Source: Bacteroidales bacterium (lineage in GTDB: Bacteria > Bacteroidota > Bacteroidia > Bacteroidales > BM520). Taken from it: a stretch of DNA of 64,000 nucleotides. Each line of letters starts with the position of its first letter. Position 1 is the stretch's first letter. This document shows positions 1 through 8,499 of this stretch, in pieces. The translations under genes and the position numbers were made by a program. The stretch spans positions 119,222 through 183,221 of the forward strand of contig JAISNV010000028.1 of assembly GCA_031276035.1 (NCBI GenBank), read 5' to 3'. The notes under the pieces were generated by a model. The model was not told where the DNA came from and did not search any database. It saw only the letters and a list, made by a program, of their open reading frames with translations.

Positions 1-534
1 TAAATTATTATCAAATGAGCTAGAGTAATTAATTGTAAAACTTATGTTCTGTAAATAAATTTCTTGATTTACAGGATTATACTCTACAGGATATATCGCC
101 AAAGTGACCACATGATATCCATGTGCATATCCGTCTGATATTACCTCTACCGTTTTGTTCGGGTATGGATCACTAGAATTATAGACAATAATATTAGGTT
201 CTGAGAAAGGGGGAGGATCGCTACCATCCAGTGGTTGCAATGGTTGTGCTGGATAAATATAATAATTACCATCTAATTGTTGTTGTGTAACATTTATATC
301 TAAACTTGTAACAGTTGATTCATAAGGCAAAACGTATGATACAATTTTTACCGGCAATTGCGGATTACCTACTTCATCTGTATATGAATCTTCAATAGTA
401 TTTATTTGTTGATACTCTCCGATTTGTTGAATTGTTAAATCGTTTGGGTTTAATAAATAACTATCGCTTATCTGTGCATTTGAAAAAGAGATAAAACCTA
501 TTAAAAGTACTATAAAAATTATTATCTTTCTCAT
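1..534 (-). CDS. Secreted gingipain-type (C25 propeptide) protein, N-terminal part
   Basis: This gene runs off the left edge. Reading leftward from the ATG at 534 gives 178 codons without a stop. A signal peptide (residues 1-20, ending SNAQ) is followed by a region that matches the propeptide of peptidase family C25: GNPQLPVKIVSYVLP near residue 55, a YPAQPLQPLDG stretch, an HGYHVVTLAIYPVEYNP segment, and a C-terminal run of beta-strand-like sequence. The catalytic domain would lie outside the window, so protease activity is inferred. It starts 5 bases after the stop of the LRR gene, so the two are probably co-transcribed. Both look like T9SS cargo. The propeptide match is strong, but the full domain architecture is unknown. 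Confidence 0.8.
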   Translation of the reverse strand, partial: MRKIIIFIVLLIGFISFSNAQISDSYLLNPNDLTIQQIGEYQQINTIEDSYTDEVGNPQLPVKIVSYVLPYESTVTSLDINVTQQQLDGNYYIYPAQPLQPLDGSDPPPFSEPNIIVYNSSDPYPNKTVEVISDGYAHGYHVVTLAIYPVEYNPVNQEIYLQNISFTINYSSSFDNNL

Positions 535-539
535 TTCTA

Positions 540-2243
540 CTATTTTTTTAATATCCTAATTACCTCATTATTAATTCTTAAAAAATATACTCCAGATTTA
601 AGATGTGATATATCAGTCTGCCATTCATCATGTACTATTATCCATTGCACATCTTGTATTCTACCCATTATATTAAAAAGTTGTAAATCGTAAGCTATAG
701 GTTGTAAATCGTAATTCCTAACTCGTAACTCTCCGGAAGTAGGATTAGGATAAGCCTGAATATTTGATTTAAAAGTCTCTGATAGAGAATTTGTACCCAC
801 GGCTAATCCGATTACTACCTCAGTAGCATAATCATCATCTGAAATTATGCCTTCATTAGTCATTGTTACTGTATAATTACCTATTTTATGAAATATAATT
901 TTTCCATCTGTAATTGTATAATCTTCCTCAGGCGCAGGTAGTAAGTCGTTTTTAATAACTATATAATCTGTAAATATTCCGTCAAATTCTGATTCTTCAG
1001 AAAAAAGTATATCCTCAACGTATACTGTTTGTGATGTTAAGGTTTGTGTGCCAAATAATTTATAACAATTAATCTTGGAAAATGTAAATAAGTCGGAGAG
1101 TTGAAAGTGATTATTACTGCAATCTAAATATTCTAATAAAACATTGTTATTAAGGTCTAAACTATTTAAATGATTATTATTACACCTTAATTCCTGTAAT
1201 ACTGTATTATGGCTAAGATCTAAAAAAGTTATTGGACACAAGGCACAATTTAAATATTCCAATGCTATATTATTGTTCAAATCTAAATTATTTAAATAAC
1301 TAAGATTCCAACAATATAAATATTTTAATGCAGTATTATTACTCAAATCTAAATTATTAAGCGCAGTAACTGAACAATCCAAATATTCTAATAATGTATT
1401 GCTACTCAAATCTAAATTATAAAGCATAATACCTGAACAATCCAAATATTCTAATTTAGAATTGTTATTCAAATCCAAACCGTTTGATATCATAATACCT
1501 GAACAATCCAAATATTTTAATTCGGCATTACTACTCAAATCCAAACTATGTAATACCATATTAGAACATTCTAAATGTATTAAGACCGTATTGCTATTAA
1601 GGTTCAAAGCAGTCAACAAATTATTATTACAATTTAAATATTCTAATACAGTATTGTTACTAAGATTCAATGGGTTAATATTATTATTATGACATTCTAA
1701 ATGTTTCAACTCTGTACAATTACTAAGATTTAAACTATTTATGTTAGTATTTTGACATTCCAAATGTTCCAATTCTGTATTATTATTAAGGTTTAAACTA
1801 TTAATATTTGTATCATCGCACTTCAAATGTTTTAACTTTGTATTGTTATTCAGATCTAAATAACCTAAGTTATTCGACGAGCAATCTAAATAAACTAATT
1901 CAGCGCACGAGCTAATATCAAAATAAGTCATTAGTTCATTGTTACAAATAAACCCTGCAAAATGGCAATCTCCTGTCGTTGCAGTAATATTAACAGAGTA
2001 TTCCCCATAGTCATCATACTCATGATATATAGGAGTTATATCACCTGAACCTGTATAGCTTTCAGCAGGACTTCCATCTCCCCAGTCAACTGTAAATTGC
2101 ATGCCATTAGCAGCATTAATAGAAAATAATTTCCAATATGGCCAAAATAGAATATCTGTTTTCCAATCAAAAGATATATATTCTTGCGCAAAACTGCCAA
2201 AATAAAACAGTACTGCAAATAAAGTAAAAATTAGTTTTTTCAT
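540..2243 (-). CDS. Secreted leucine-rich-repeat protein with PKD-like domain and T9SS sorting tail
   Basis: This 567-residue protein begins with a signal peptide (about residues 1-19). A PKD-like segment follows (VDWGDGS near residue 52). About 13 leucine-rich repeats span roughly residues 105-390, mostly 21 residues long with the pattern LxxLDLxxNxxLxYLxCxxN, so nearly every repeat has one cysteine at the same place. The C-terminus is a type A T9SS sorting domain (AYPNPTSGELRV to the end, with GVYFLRI). The protein is expected to be exported across the outer membrane and anchored or released at the surface. LRRs suggest a binding role, but no ligand can be named. The gene precedes the C25-type gene by 5 bases. 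The 63-base DNA period points to growth by tandem duplication. Confidence 0.88.
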   Translation of the reverse strand: MKKLIFTLFAVLFYFGSFAQEYISFDWKTDILFWPYWKLFSINAANGMQFTVDWGDGSPAESYTGSGDITPIYHEYDDYGEYSVNITATTGDCHFAGFICNNELMTYFDISSCAELVYLDCSSNNLGYLDLNNNTKLKHLKCDDTNINSLNLNNNTELEHLECQNTNINSLNLSNCTELKHLECHNNNINPLNLSNNTVLEYLNCNNNLLTALNLNSNTVLIHLECSNMVLHSLDLSSNAELKYLDCSGIMISNGLDLNNNSKLEYLDCSGIMLYNLDLSSNTLLEYLDCSVTALNNLDLSNNTALKYLYCWNLSYLNNLDLNNNIALEYLNCALCPITFLDLSHNTVLQELRCNNNHLNSLDLNNNVLLEYLDCSNNHFQLSDLFTFSKINCYKLFGTQTLTSQTVYVEDILFSEESEFDGIFTDYIVIKNDLLPAPEEDYTITDGKIIFHKIGNYTVTMTNEGIISDDDYATEVVIGLAVGTNSLSETFKSNIQAYPNPTSGELRVRNYDLQPIAYDLQLFNIMGRIQDVQWIIVHDEWQTDISHLKSGVYFLRINNEVIRILKK

Positions 2244-2324
2244 CTGTTCATTTTTTTTAAGTCATTAATACATTTTTATTTTATTTAGATGATTTATATG
2301 CTTTCTATTTACACGACACAATGG

Positions 2325-3503
2325 TTATAAATCATTTTTCACAAATTTTTCGTAAACAACATCACCACAAACAGTATTTATCTTTATATTATAAATTTCT
2401 TTTGCAAAATTGTTTATATCAATATCAAATATATTAGAATTTATATTATAAATGACTTTTACTTCTTAGCCTGATATATTGGAAATATTAATACTCTTTA
2501 TTTGATAATCTAAAGATTCTATTTTAAGTATGCTTGTCGCTGGATTGGGATAGATTGATATCCCATAAGAATAATCTTCAATTGATAAATAATCAAAAAG
2601 AACTTCTATTGTTTGATCATAAAAAACATTTATAAATGTATATTGTCCTGCTTCTACAGCTTGTTGGTTACTCATTCCGTCTATTAGTACTTCATTAATA
2701 TAAAAACCTTCATCGGGAGTAATAATAAAACTTTGATCATAGTTTTTAGGTACCTTAACATAACCATTAGGTTCAATACTTCCACCGTAACCATTTACAA
2801 AGGCATTAATATAATAATATATGCATGTGCAATTTTCACAACCCTCTCGCTTATATAACAATTCATTATTATGATAGAAACATGTCAAATAACAATAATC
2901 TGAAAATTGAATATCATCTCCATATACACCTAATAATAAATTTGAGCTTCCAAGTCCTTCTACCCATACACCTGAAATATTATTTGAAGATCGATAACTC
3001 AAATAATAAGCTTTTCGTTTTTCCCCATTATATAGATAATAATCCTTAATTTCTTTGATTACATAATAGCAATCATTTGATCGATTAAAATATCCACATC
3101 CCCCGCCATATATATCACCTTGAAAATCAAAAAATATAGTATCTCCAACTTCCACGCCGAAATCATACAATAAGACTTCTACTTCATAACCCATAAGTTC
3201 TGTTATTTGTGGAAAGACAGCAAGAACTTTACGGTCTTCTGTTTCACGTATATAAAATTCATTATATGCACAATATCCATCAAAAAGAATTTTATAAAAG
3301 GTGTTACCTAAAATATTTATTGTTTCATTTGCAGTATAATATCTAGTGTTTTCTTTTATATCCTGTTCGGGAACATTCCGGAAATTTATCCATTCGGCAT
3401 TTTCCATAGGAAAAGAGACATAATCATCTTTTTGTTCCTGTGCAATGAGCGGTTTTATTATGACTATAGCGAATAATAACAGTATTAGATTCAATATTTT
3501 CAT
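2325..3503 (-). pseudogene. Secreted InlB-like-repeat protein whose T9SS tail is broken by an in-frame stop
   Basis: The open frame starts at 3503 with a signal peptide (LIAQ near residue 22) and carries an InlB B-like repeat (GYGGSIEPNGYVKVP and ITPDEGFYINEVLIDG, about residues 236-310). A sorting tail then begins with YPNPATSILKIES. A TAA at 2466-2468 ends the frame at residue 345, just after SINISNISG. The same frame continues to a stop at 2325-2327 and reads EVKVIYNINSN, then FDIDINNFAKEIYNIKIN, then VVYEKFVKNDL. This is the missing second half of the tail. One A-to-T change (AAA to TAA) would explain it. Without the tail the product should reach the periplasm but fail T9SS export. A sequencing error is the main alternative. 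Confidence 0.75.
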
Positions 3504-3757
3504 AATTTATTCAGTTTTTATTTGTAATTATTTATTATTTTTTTTATCAAAGTCAAATATCAGCTATATAAAAAGATAGTTAAAATTTCGCCAAAGATAA
3601 TCAAGGCGTTTAATTAAACTAATATTTTGTTAATTTTTTTTTAACTTACTTTTTTCAGGGTTAAACTTTTTATAAACGAATAAAGTATTATTATGCGTAC
3701 AGTATAAATTAAATATAGTCCGTTTATGTTTAATTTCTAATGCTAACTATAAATCAA

Positions 3758-3788
3758 ACTTCTTGTAAGTAATATTTCTACAAGAAGT
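3758..3788. repeat. Perfect 10-bp inverted repeat (hairpin)
   Basis: ACTTCTTGTA at 3758-3767 is matched by TACAAGAAGT at 3779-3788 with an 11-base loop. There is no clear T-run on either side, so I do not call a terminator. It directly abuts the decayed sorting-tail remnant and may be the leftover terminator of the lost gene. Confidence 0.5.
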
Positions 3789-3886
3789 ATTTATATTATA
3801 AATGATTTATGCAAAATTGTTTACATCAACATCAAATCATCAAAATTAATATCATAAGCAGCTTTTACTTCATTGTTTGTGATATC
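3781..3886 (-). pseudogene. Decayed fragment of a T9SS C-terminal sorting domain
   Basis: The minus strand reads DITNNEVKAAYDINFDDL in one frame. After a one-base shift it reads FDVDVNNFA, a stop, then IIYNINTS. This matches the tail of the neighbouring broken gene (EVKVIYNINSN, FDIDINNFA, EIYNIKIN). The two copies share exact DNA blocks TAAACAATTTTGCA and ATTTATAATATAAA. At least one frameshift and one stop show that it no longer codes. No body of a gene precedes it, so it is an orphan tail from a deleted or recombined paralogue. Confidence 0.65.
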
Positions 3887-4109
3887 TTAAGATTATTTAT
3901 TTAACCCAAAGCTAAAAAATTATAATAAAAGATAAAGAATAATCTTATAAATTGTAATGTAAATTTCAAATTATTTTGATTATCACTTTTTTATTTTTGA
4001 TCATAAAAATATTTATGTAATACAACATTTTCAAACATAATAATCAATTTTTAAACATCCTAATTTCAAAAAACTTTCGACTTTCAACTTTCAGCTTTCA
4101 ACTATTTAC

Positions 4110-4117
4110 TATCTTTG
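4110..4117 (+). promoter_or_regulatory. Bacteroidota -7 promoter element (TATCTTTG)
   Basis: TATCTTTG matches the TAnnTTTG consensus and lies 28 bases before the ATG at 4146. I see no clear TTTG -33 box at the usual distance. Assigned to the TamL-like gene. Confidence 0.55.
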
Positions 4118-4145
4118 TCATTTATTTCGCATAAGTGTTTATTAT

Positions 4146-6482
4146 ATGCCTAAAAATAATACTAAATATTGGTTGTTGCTTTTAGTTGTTATTTCTGTGC
4201 TGTTCTCATCATGTTCGGGAGCACGGAAATTAAGCAGGCAAGGACCTTTATTGGTAAAGAATAAGGTTTATATTACAAATAATGATTCCACTGAAGTAGA
4301 AATTTCGGATCTTTCGGGTTATGTTTCACCTCAACCTAATAAAAAGTTTTTGGGTATGGTACGATTAAAACTTTGGTTTTATGAAGTATCTATGCTTGGC
4401 GAAAAAGACACAAAGTTTAAACGCTGGGTTAATAAAACTTTCGGAGAACCGCCCGTAATTGCTCATCAAGCGTATTTTGAAAATACTAAAATTCAGTTAG
4501 ATCAACAGTTAAAAAATCTGGGTTATTATTATCCTCAAATCTCATATACTACAGACACAACCCGAAAAGGTAATGTAAAAGTAAATTATTTTGTTGATAC
4601 TAAGATTCCTTATCGATATAAGGATTACAAAATAGAGATAGATAATCAGGAAATTATGGATCTTGCATATCCAGATACTACGGTTTCCTTAATAAAAATC
4701 GGCGATAGATTCAATACTTATACTTTGGATAAAGAACGGGAAAGAATTACTTCTATATTAAGAGATAACGGGTTTTATTTATTCTCAAAAGAACTTATTG
4801 AATTTACTGCGGATACCAATTTCAATTCTTTTAAAGTAAACCTTGCCATCGACATTTTAAATCCTACTGTTACAATCAATAATAAAAGAGAAGAATTAGA
4901 GCATCACAAATTTTATATCAACGATATAAATATTTATCCTAATTATGATTATTCAATAAATTATAATCAGCCCGAAAGATACGATATACGTCATTATGCT
5001 TATCCGTCAAGAACACCGGATATTAATGGAATGTACAATGTTTTTCAAGTTGGTAAAACAAAATTAAAGCACAGGGCAATTATTAGAGCTTTGGAGATAC
5101 GGCCGGGAGATGAATTTTCCGCTCTAAAGGTTACACAATCAAACAGAGGGCTCTCTACTTTAAACATTTTACGTTATTCAAATATAACATTCAGTCCGGC
5201 TACCGATTATCAAGATAGCTTAATTAATTGTAATGTAGAATTAACGCGAAGACCCATTCACATGCCTTCAATAGAAACCGAAGTAACAAACACATCGGGG
5301 AAATTGGGGGTAGGTTTGAATCTTGTATATACTAACCGGAATATTTTCAGAGGAGGCGAAAGGTTTTACCTTAAAGCTTCGGGTGCGTTTGAAATGCAAG
5401 TAACTCAACGCAATGACGGCGAACCATTGATTAATACATGGCAATATGGTATTGCAGCCAATATTTTATTTCCAACTTTTCTGGCTCCTTTCAGATTAAC
5501 GCGCTTTCCGAGATACCTGCAACCGAAAACCACTTTAGATATTGGCTACCATTATCAGAAAAGAACTCTGTATACCCGCTATTTGGGCAATGCTTCTTTC
5601 GGATATAACTGGAGGCGAAAATCTTATTTTCAATATATTTTTACACCTATAGATTTTAATTTGATTAAGATTCACAAGACGCCGGAATTTGAAGAAATTC
5701 TTGATAATTTTCATAATACTTTCTACAAAAGTAAATATACCGATCATATTCTTCTGGGAGCTAATTTTTCTTTCATTTTTAATAATCAGGACAGAAATAA
5801 ATTCGGGAGTTTTTTCTATTTGAGAACTACTTTCGAATCTTCAGGAAATTTACTATATGGAATTGATAAGCTGTTTAAAAGAAGTTATAATGAAGGTTCA
5901 CAATATTATGAAATTTTTAATATCAGGTATGCACAATATGTTTTGTTTGATTTTGATTTCAGGTTTTATCATTATTTGAGAGATAATAATGCATTTATTG
6001 TAAGGCTCGCTGCCGGTATAGGTGTTCCTTATGGAAACTCGATAGCTTTACCGATGGAAAAAGGATTTTTCGGCGGCGGCGCTAATGATATGAGAGGTTG
6101 GGCTTTGAAAACTTTGGGGCCCGGTTCATATAAAAGTGATTTAAAAGAGCGCCTCGGAGATATCTCAATTAAATTTAATTTCGAATACAGATTTCCTATT
6201 TATAAATTTCTTAGAGGAGCCGTATTTACCGATGCAGGTAATATCTGGCTTCTTAATGAAGATTCCGATTTTCCTGGCGGCGATTTTAAATTAAACAGGT
6301 TTTATAAGGAAATCGCTGTTGATGTAGGTGCAGGTTTACGCTTAGATTTCAATTATTTTGTTATAAGATTTGATGTAGGTGTACCTATTGTTGATCCGTC
6401 TCTTCCCGAAGGTTCCAGATTGAAAAAAGAATATAAATGGACTGATTTTATTCTGAATTTCGGAATCGGATATCCATTCTAA
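4146..6482 (+). CDS. tamL: Omp85-family outer-membrane assembly lipoprotein (TamL-like)
   Basis: This is a 778-residue protein. The N-terminus is a lipoprotein signal with lipobox LFSSC and acylation at Cys23. POTRA-like repeats follow (about residues 100-360, with the GYYYPQISY and RPGDEFSALKVTQSNRGL segments). The C-terminal half is a 16-strand Omp85/BamA-type barrel (about 380-778) with the lid-loop-like GFFGGGANDMRGW motif and a terminal aromatic residue. Lipid-anchored TamA relatives in Bacteroidota are called TamL and are thought to help insert outer-membrane proteins. TamL is often paired with tamB, but no tamB is next to it here. A BamA-type role is the alternative. It is monocistronic, with its own -7 element and a convergent downstream gene. 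Confidence 0.82.
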   Translation: MPKNNTKYWLLLLVVISVLFSSCSGARKLSRQGPLLVKNKVYITNNDSTEVEISDLSGYVSPQPNKKFLGMVRLKLWFYEVSMLGEKDTKFKRWVNKTFGEPPVIAHQAYFENTKIQLDQQLKNLGYYYPQISYTTDTTRKGNVKVNYFVDTKIPYRYKDYKIEIDNQEIMDLAYPDTTVSLIKIGDRFNTYTLDKERERITSILRDNGFYLFSKELIEFTADTNFNSFKVNLAIDILNPTVTINNKREELEHHKFYINDINIYPNYDYSINYNQPERYDIRHYAYPSRTPDINGMYNVFQVGKTKLKHRAIIRALEIRPGDEFSALKVTQSNRGLSTLNILRYSNITFSPATDYQDSLINCNVELTRRPIHMPSIETEVTNTSGKLGVGLNLVYTNRNIFRGGERFYLKASGAFEMQVTQRNDGEPLINTWQYGIAANILFPTFLAPFRLTRFPRYLQPKTTLDIGYHYQKRTLYTRYLGNASFGYNWRRKSYFQYIFTPIDFNLIKIHKTPEFEEILDNFHNTFYKSKYTDHILLGANFSFIFNNQDRNKFGSFFYLRTTFESSGNLLYGIDKLFKRSYNEGSQYYEIFNIRYAQYVLFDFDFRFYHYLRDNNAFIVRLAAGIGVPYGNSIALPMEKGFFGGGANDMRGWALKTLGPGSYKSDLKERLGDISIKFNFEYRFPIYKFLRGAVFTDAGNIWLLNEDSDFPGGDFKLNRFYKEIAVDVGAGLRLDFNYFVIRFDVGVPIVDPSLPEGSRLKKEYKWTDFILNFGIGYPF

Positions 6483-6554
6483 TATAAAAGAAAAAGTCTA
6501 TTCATTATTTTTGATATTTGATAGTACTCATTAATGAAAAGATAATTTCAATTC

Positions 6555-6593
6555 TTTCAAGATAATATGGCAGTTGAAAAATAACTCTTGAAA
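6555..6593. terminator. Possible weak bidirectional terminator between convergent genes
   Basis: TTTCAAGA (6555-6562) and TCTTGAAA (6586-6593) form an 8-bp inverted repeat with a 23-base loop, midway between the convergent tamL-like and helicase genes. The long loop and lack of a T-run make this only a candidate. Confidence 0.3.
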
Positions 6594-6602
6594 ACTTTAA
6601 AC

Positions 6603-8006
6603 TTACCTAATAATATACACTTTTGATTTTGAGCGTGTAACCGCAGTATAGAGCCATCTGAAATATTCTTTATTTAACATTTCTTCATTATAATAGCCCA
6701 AATCAATAAAAATATTATCCCATTGTCCGCCCTGTGCTTTATGGCAAGTCATTGCATAACCGTATTTTACCTGTAAAGCATTATAATACGGGTTTAATTT
6801 AATAGCTTTATGTCTTTCGTTTTTGCTTGTCAAATGCATATAATCCTCCATAATACTATTATATAAATTCATTCTATCTTCTAATGCAAGAGAAGGTAAA
6901 TCGGTATCTAAAGTATTTAACAGGAGTATTACATCAAGAATCGGAGAATCAGCATTATCATATAAATTCACTGAAACATGGGCAAAATCATATCCGTAGA
7001 TATTCTCAATTTTGTTGATTCTCATTATCTCAATCATTTCACCATTTGCAATAAATTGTGCTTCTTTACTCTCATCAAGCCAGAAATAATTATTCTTAAT
7101 CACCATAAGCTTTTCACCGGCAGCAAGCACATTTTCATAAAACAAAATTCGGGCGCGGATAGCTTTATTATAAAGGTTGGCACGCTTATTAGACCTGCAG
7201 ATAATTATTGATTCAATGTCCGAATATGAATTTCCGAAGCAATTATTCAGAGCATCTTCCAAATCATACGATTTTAATTCAGTAAAATATTTATCATTAT
7301 AATCATTGAAAAAAGGCTCCGAAAAATCTTCCGAGAAAAGTTTCTCGCGTATATAAGTAGCATTAGCGAGCACTGGAGAGTCTTGAGTCTGTCGGACAAC
7401 CTGATTTAAGTTTGAAATACTTGCAGATAAAGAATAATTATCTTGATAAGTTTTCGGAATAAGCGCCGGACTTTCCGAAAAATGTACCGGCGGAAGTTGT
7501 GCCGTATCGCCTATAACTATAAGTTTACAATTCGGCTGGGAGAAGACAAAAGAAATAATATCATCAAGCAGGTTTCTGCTGTACGAAAAATCAGAGGTAT
7601 TTGAATTATCGGAAATCATTGAAGCCTCATCAATGAAAAAGATTGTGTTTGGCGATTTATTTTTGGTAAGAATTATTTTATAGTCACCAAGTTCATTTTT
7701 ATATGAGAGGTAAATATGTTTGTGTATAGTAAATGCCGGATATTTACAATATCCCGACAGAACTTTAGCTGCCCTGCCCGTTGGTGCAAGCAGAGTAACT
7801 TTAAACTTTTGACTGCGCAATTCTTCAACTATTTCGGAGATTATGGTAGTTTTACCCGTACCTGCGTAACCATTGATAATATGAATGCTTTTGGAAAAGT
7901 TTTCGAATAAATATTTGTAAATATCCTTAAGGCAATTAACTTGGTCTTCGGTATGTGTATATACCGAATTGGTAACAATATTTGTAATGAACAGATTATT
8001 CATCAT
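6603..8006 (-). CDS. RecD/Dda-like ATP-dependent DNA helicase
   Basis: This 467-residue superfamily 1 helicase has Walker A GYAGTGKTT (Lys52), Walker B FIDEAS, motif III GDTAQLPPV, and a C-terminal UvrD_C_2 block with YAMTCHKAQGGQWDN followed by RWLYTAVTRSKSKVY. The size and motif set fit the small RecD2/Dda-type helicases common in Bacteroidota rather than full-length RecD of RecBCD. The expected role is ATP-driven unwinding in repair or replication. Its ATG overlaps the ispF stop (TAATG) at 8004-8008, so translation is probably coupled to ispF. A second ATG lies directly after the first, so the start could be 8003. Confidence 0.88.
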   Translation of the reverse strand: MMNNLFITNIVTNSVYTHTEDQVNCLKDIYKYLFENFSKSIHIINGYAGTGKTTIISEIVEELRSQKFKVTLLAPTGRAAKVLSGYCKYPAFTIHKHIYLSYKNELGDYKIILTKNKSPNTIFFIDEASMISDNSNTSDFSYSRNLLDDIISFVFSQPNCKLIVIGDTAQLPPVHFSESPALIPKTYQDNYSLSASISNLNQVVRQTQDSPVLANATYIREKLFSEDFSEPFFNDYNDKYFTELKSYDLEDALNNCFGNSYSDIESIIICRSNKRANLYNKAIRARILFYENVLAAGEKLMVIKNNYFWLDESKEAQFIANGEMIEIMRINKIENIYGYDFAHVSVNLYDNADSPILDVILLLNTLDTDLPSLALEDRMNLYNSIMEDYMHLTSKNERHKAIKLNPYYNALQVKYGYAMTCHKAQGGQWDNIFIDLGYYNEEMLNKEYFRWLYTAVTRSKSKVYIIR

Positions 8007-8488
8007 TACTCCGCATTACAAATCGAGACTATACAATAAGCTGCTACAGCATTATTTTTTCCGATCTCATCAAGTTCTTCGTTGGTTTTTGCTTTTACTG
8101 ATATTTTAGAAACATCAATTTCAAGGATTTCAGCAAGATTATTTCTTATTGAATCGATAAAGGTGGAAAGCTTTGGCTTTTCAAGAATAATTGTACTGTC
8201 GATATTATTGATAATGTAGTTTTGATTTTTGATGATATCATAAACCTTTTTTAATAGGACGGCACTACTAATATTTTTGAAAGCGGGATTATTATCAGGG
8301 AAGTGGTTTCCAATATCTTTCAATGCGACTGCCCCTAAAAGAGCATCACAAAGGGCGTGAATAAGTACATCTCCGTCTGAGTGTGCTACACATCCTTTGT
8401 GATATGGTATTTTTATCCCGCCGATGACGAGTTCTCTTCCTTCGGCTAATTTATGAATATCATTACCGAAACCTACACGAAAGTTCAT
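8006..8488 (-). CDS. ispF: 2-C-methyl-D-erythritol 2,4-cyclodiphosphate synthase
   Basis: This enzyme cyclises the CDP-methylerythritol 2-phosphate intermediate of the MEP isoprenoid pathway in the cytosol. The 160-residue length is typical. The metal-binding GNDIHKL motif (Asp10, His12) is present, as are the HSDGDVLIHALCDALLGA helix, the DIGNHFPD loop and the C-terminal AKTNEELDEIGKNNAVAAY block. It starts 11 bases after porV and overlaps the helicase start. It is therefore the fourth gene of the porU-porV transcription unit, an arrangement that links an essential pathway gene to the T9SS genes. Confidence 0.97.
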   Translation of the reverse strand: MNFRVGFGNDIHKLAEGRELVIGGIKIPYHKGCVAHSDGDVLIHALCDALLGAVALKDIGNHFPDNNPAFKNISSAVLLKKVYDIIKNQNYIINNIDSTIILEKPKLSTFIDSIRNNLAEILEIDVSKISVKAKTNEELDEIGKNNAVAAYCIVSICNAE

Positions 8489-8499
8489 GGTTTCTTATA

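Larger units (their letters stand above)
3504..4145. other. Intergenic region with a decayed sorting tail, a hairpin and a promoter
   Basis: No intact gene is visible in these 642 bases. The stretch is very AT-rich. It contains a remnant of a T9SS sorting tail on the minus strand (3781-3886), a 10-bp perfect inverted repeat at 3758-3788, a CTTTCAA direct-repeat run near 4081-4102, and a TAnnTTTG promoter element before the gene at 4146. It looks like a place where another cargo gene has been lost. Confidence 0.6.

Noticed and set aside
1462..1692. 76-codon plus-strand frame across the LRR array
   Set aside because: It merely reads the reverse complement of the repeats.
1075..1935. Regularly spaced repeats that could suggest a CRISPR array
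   Set aside because: The 63-base period is continuous, without unique spacers, and translates in one frame as leucine-rich repeats.
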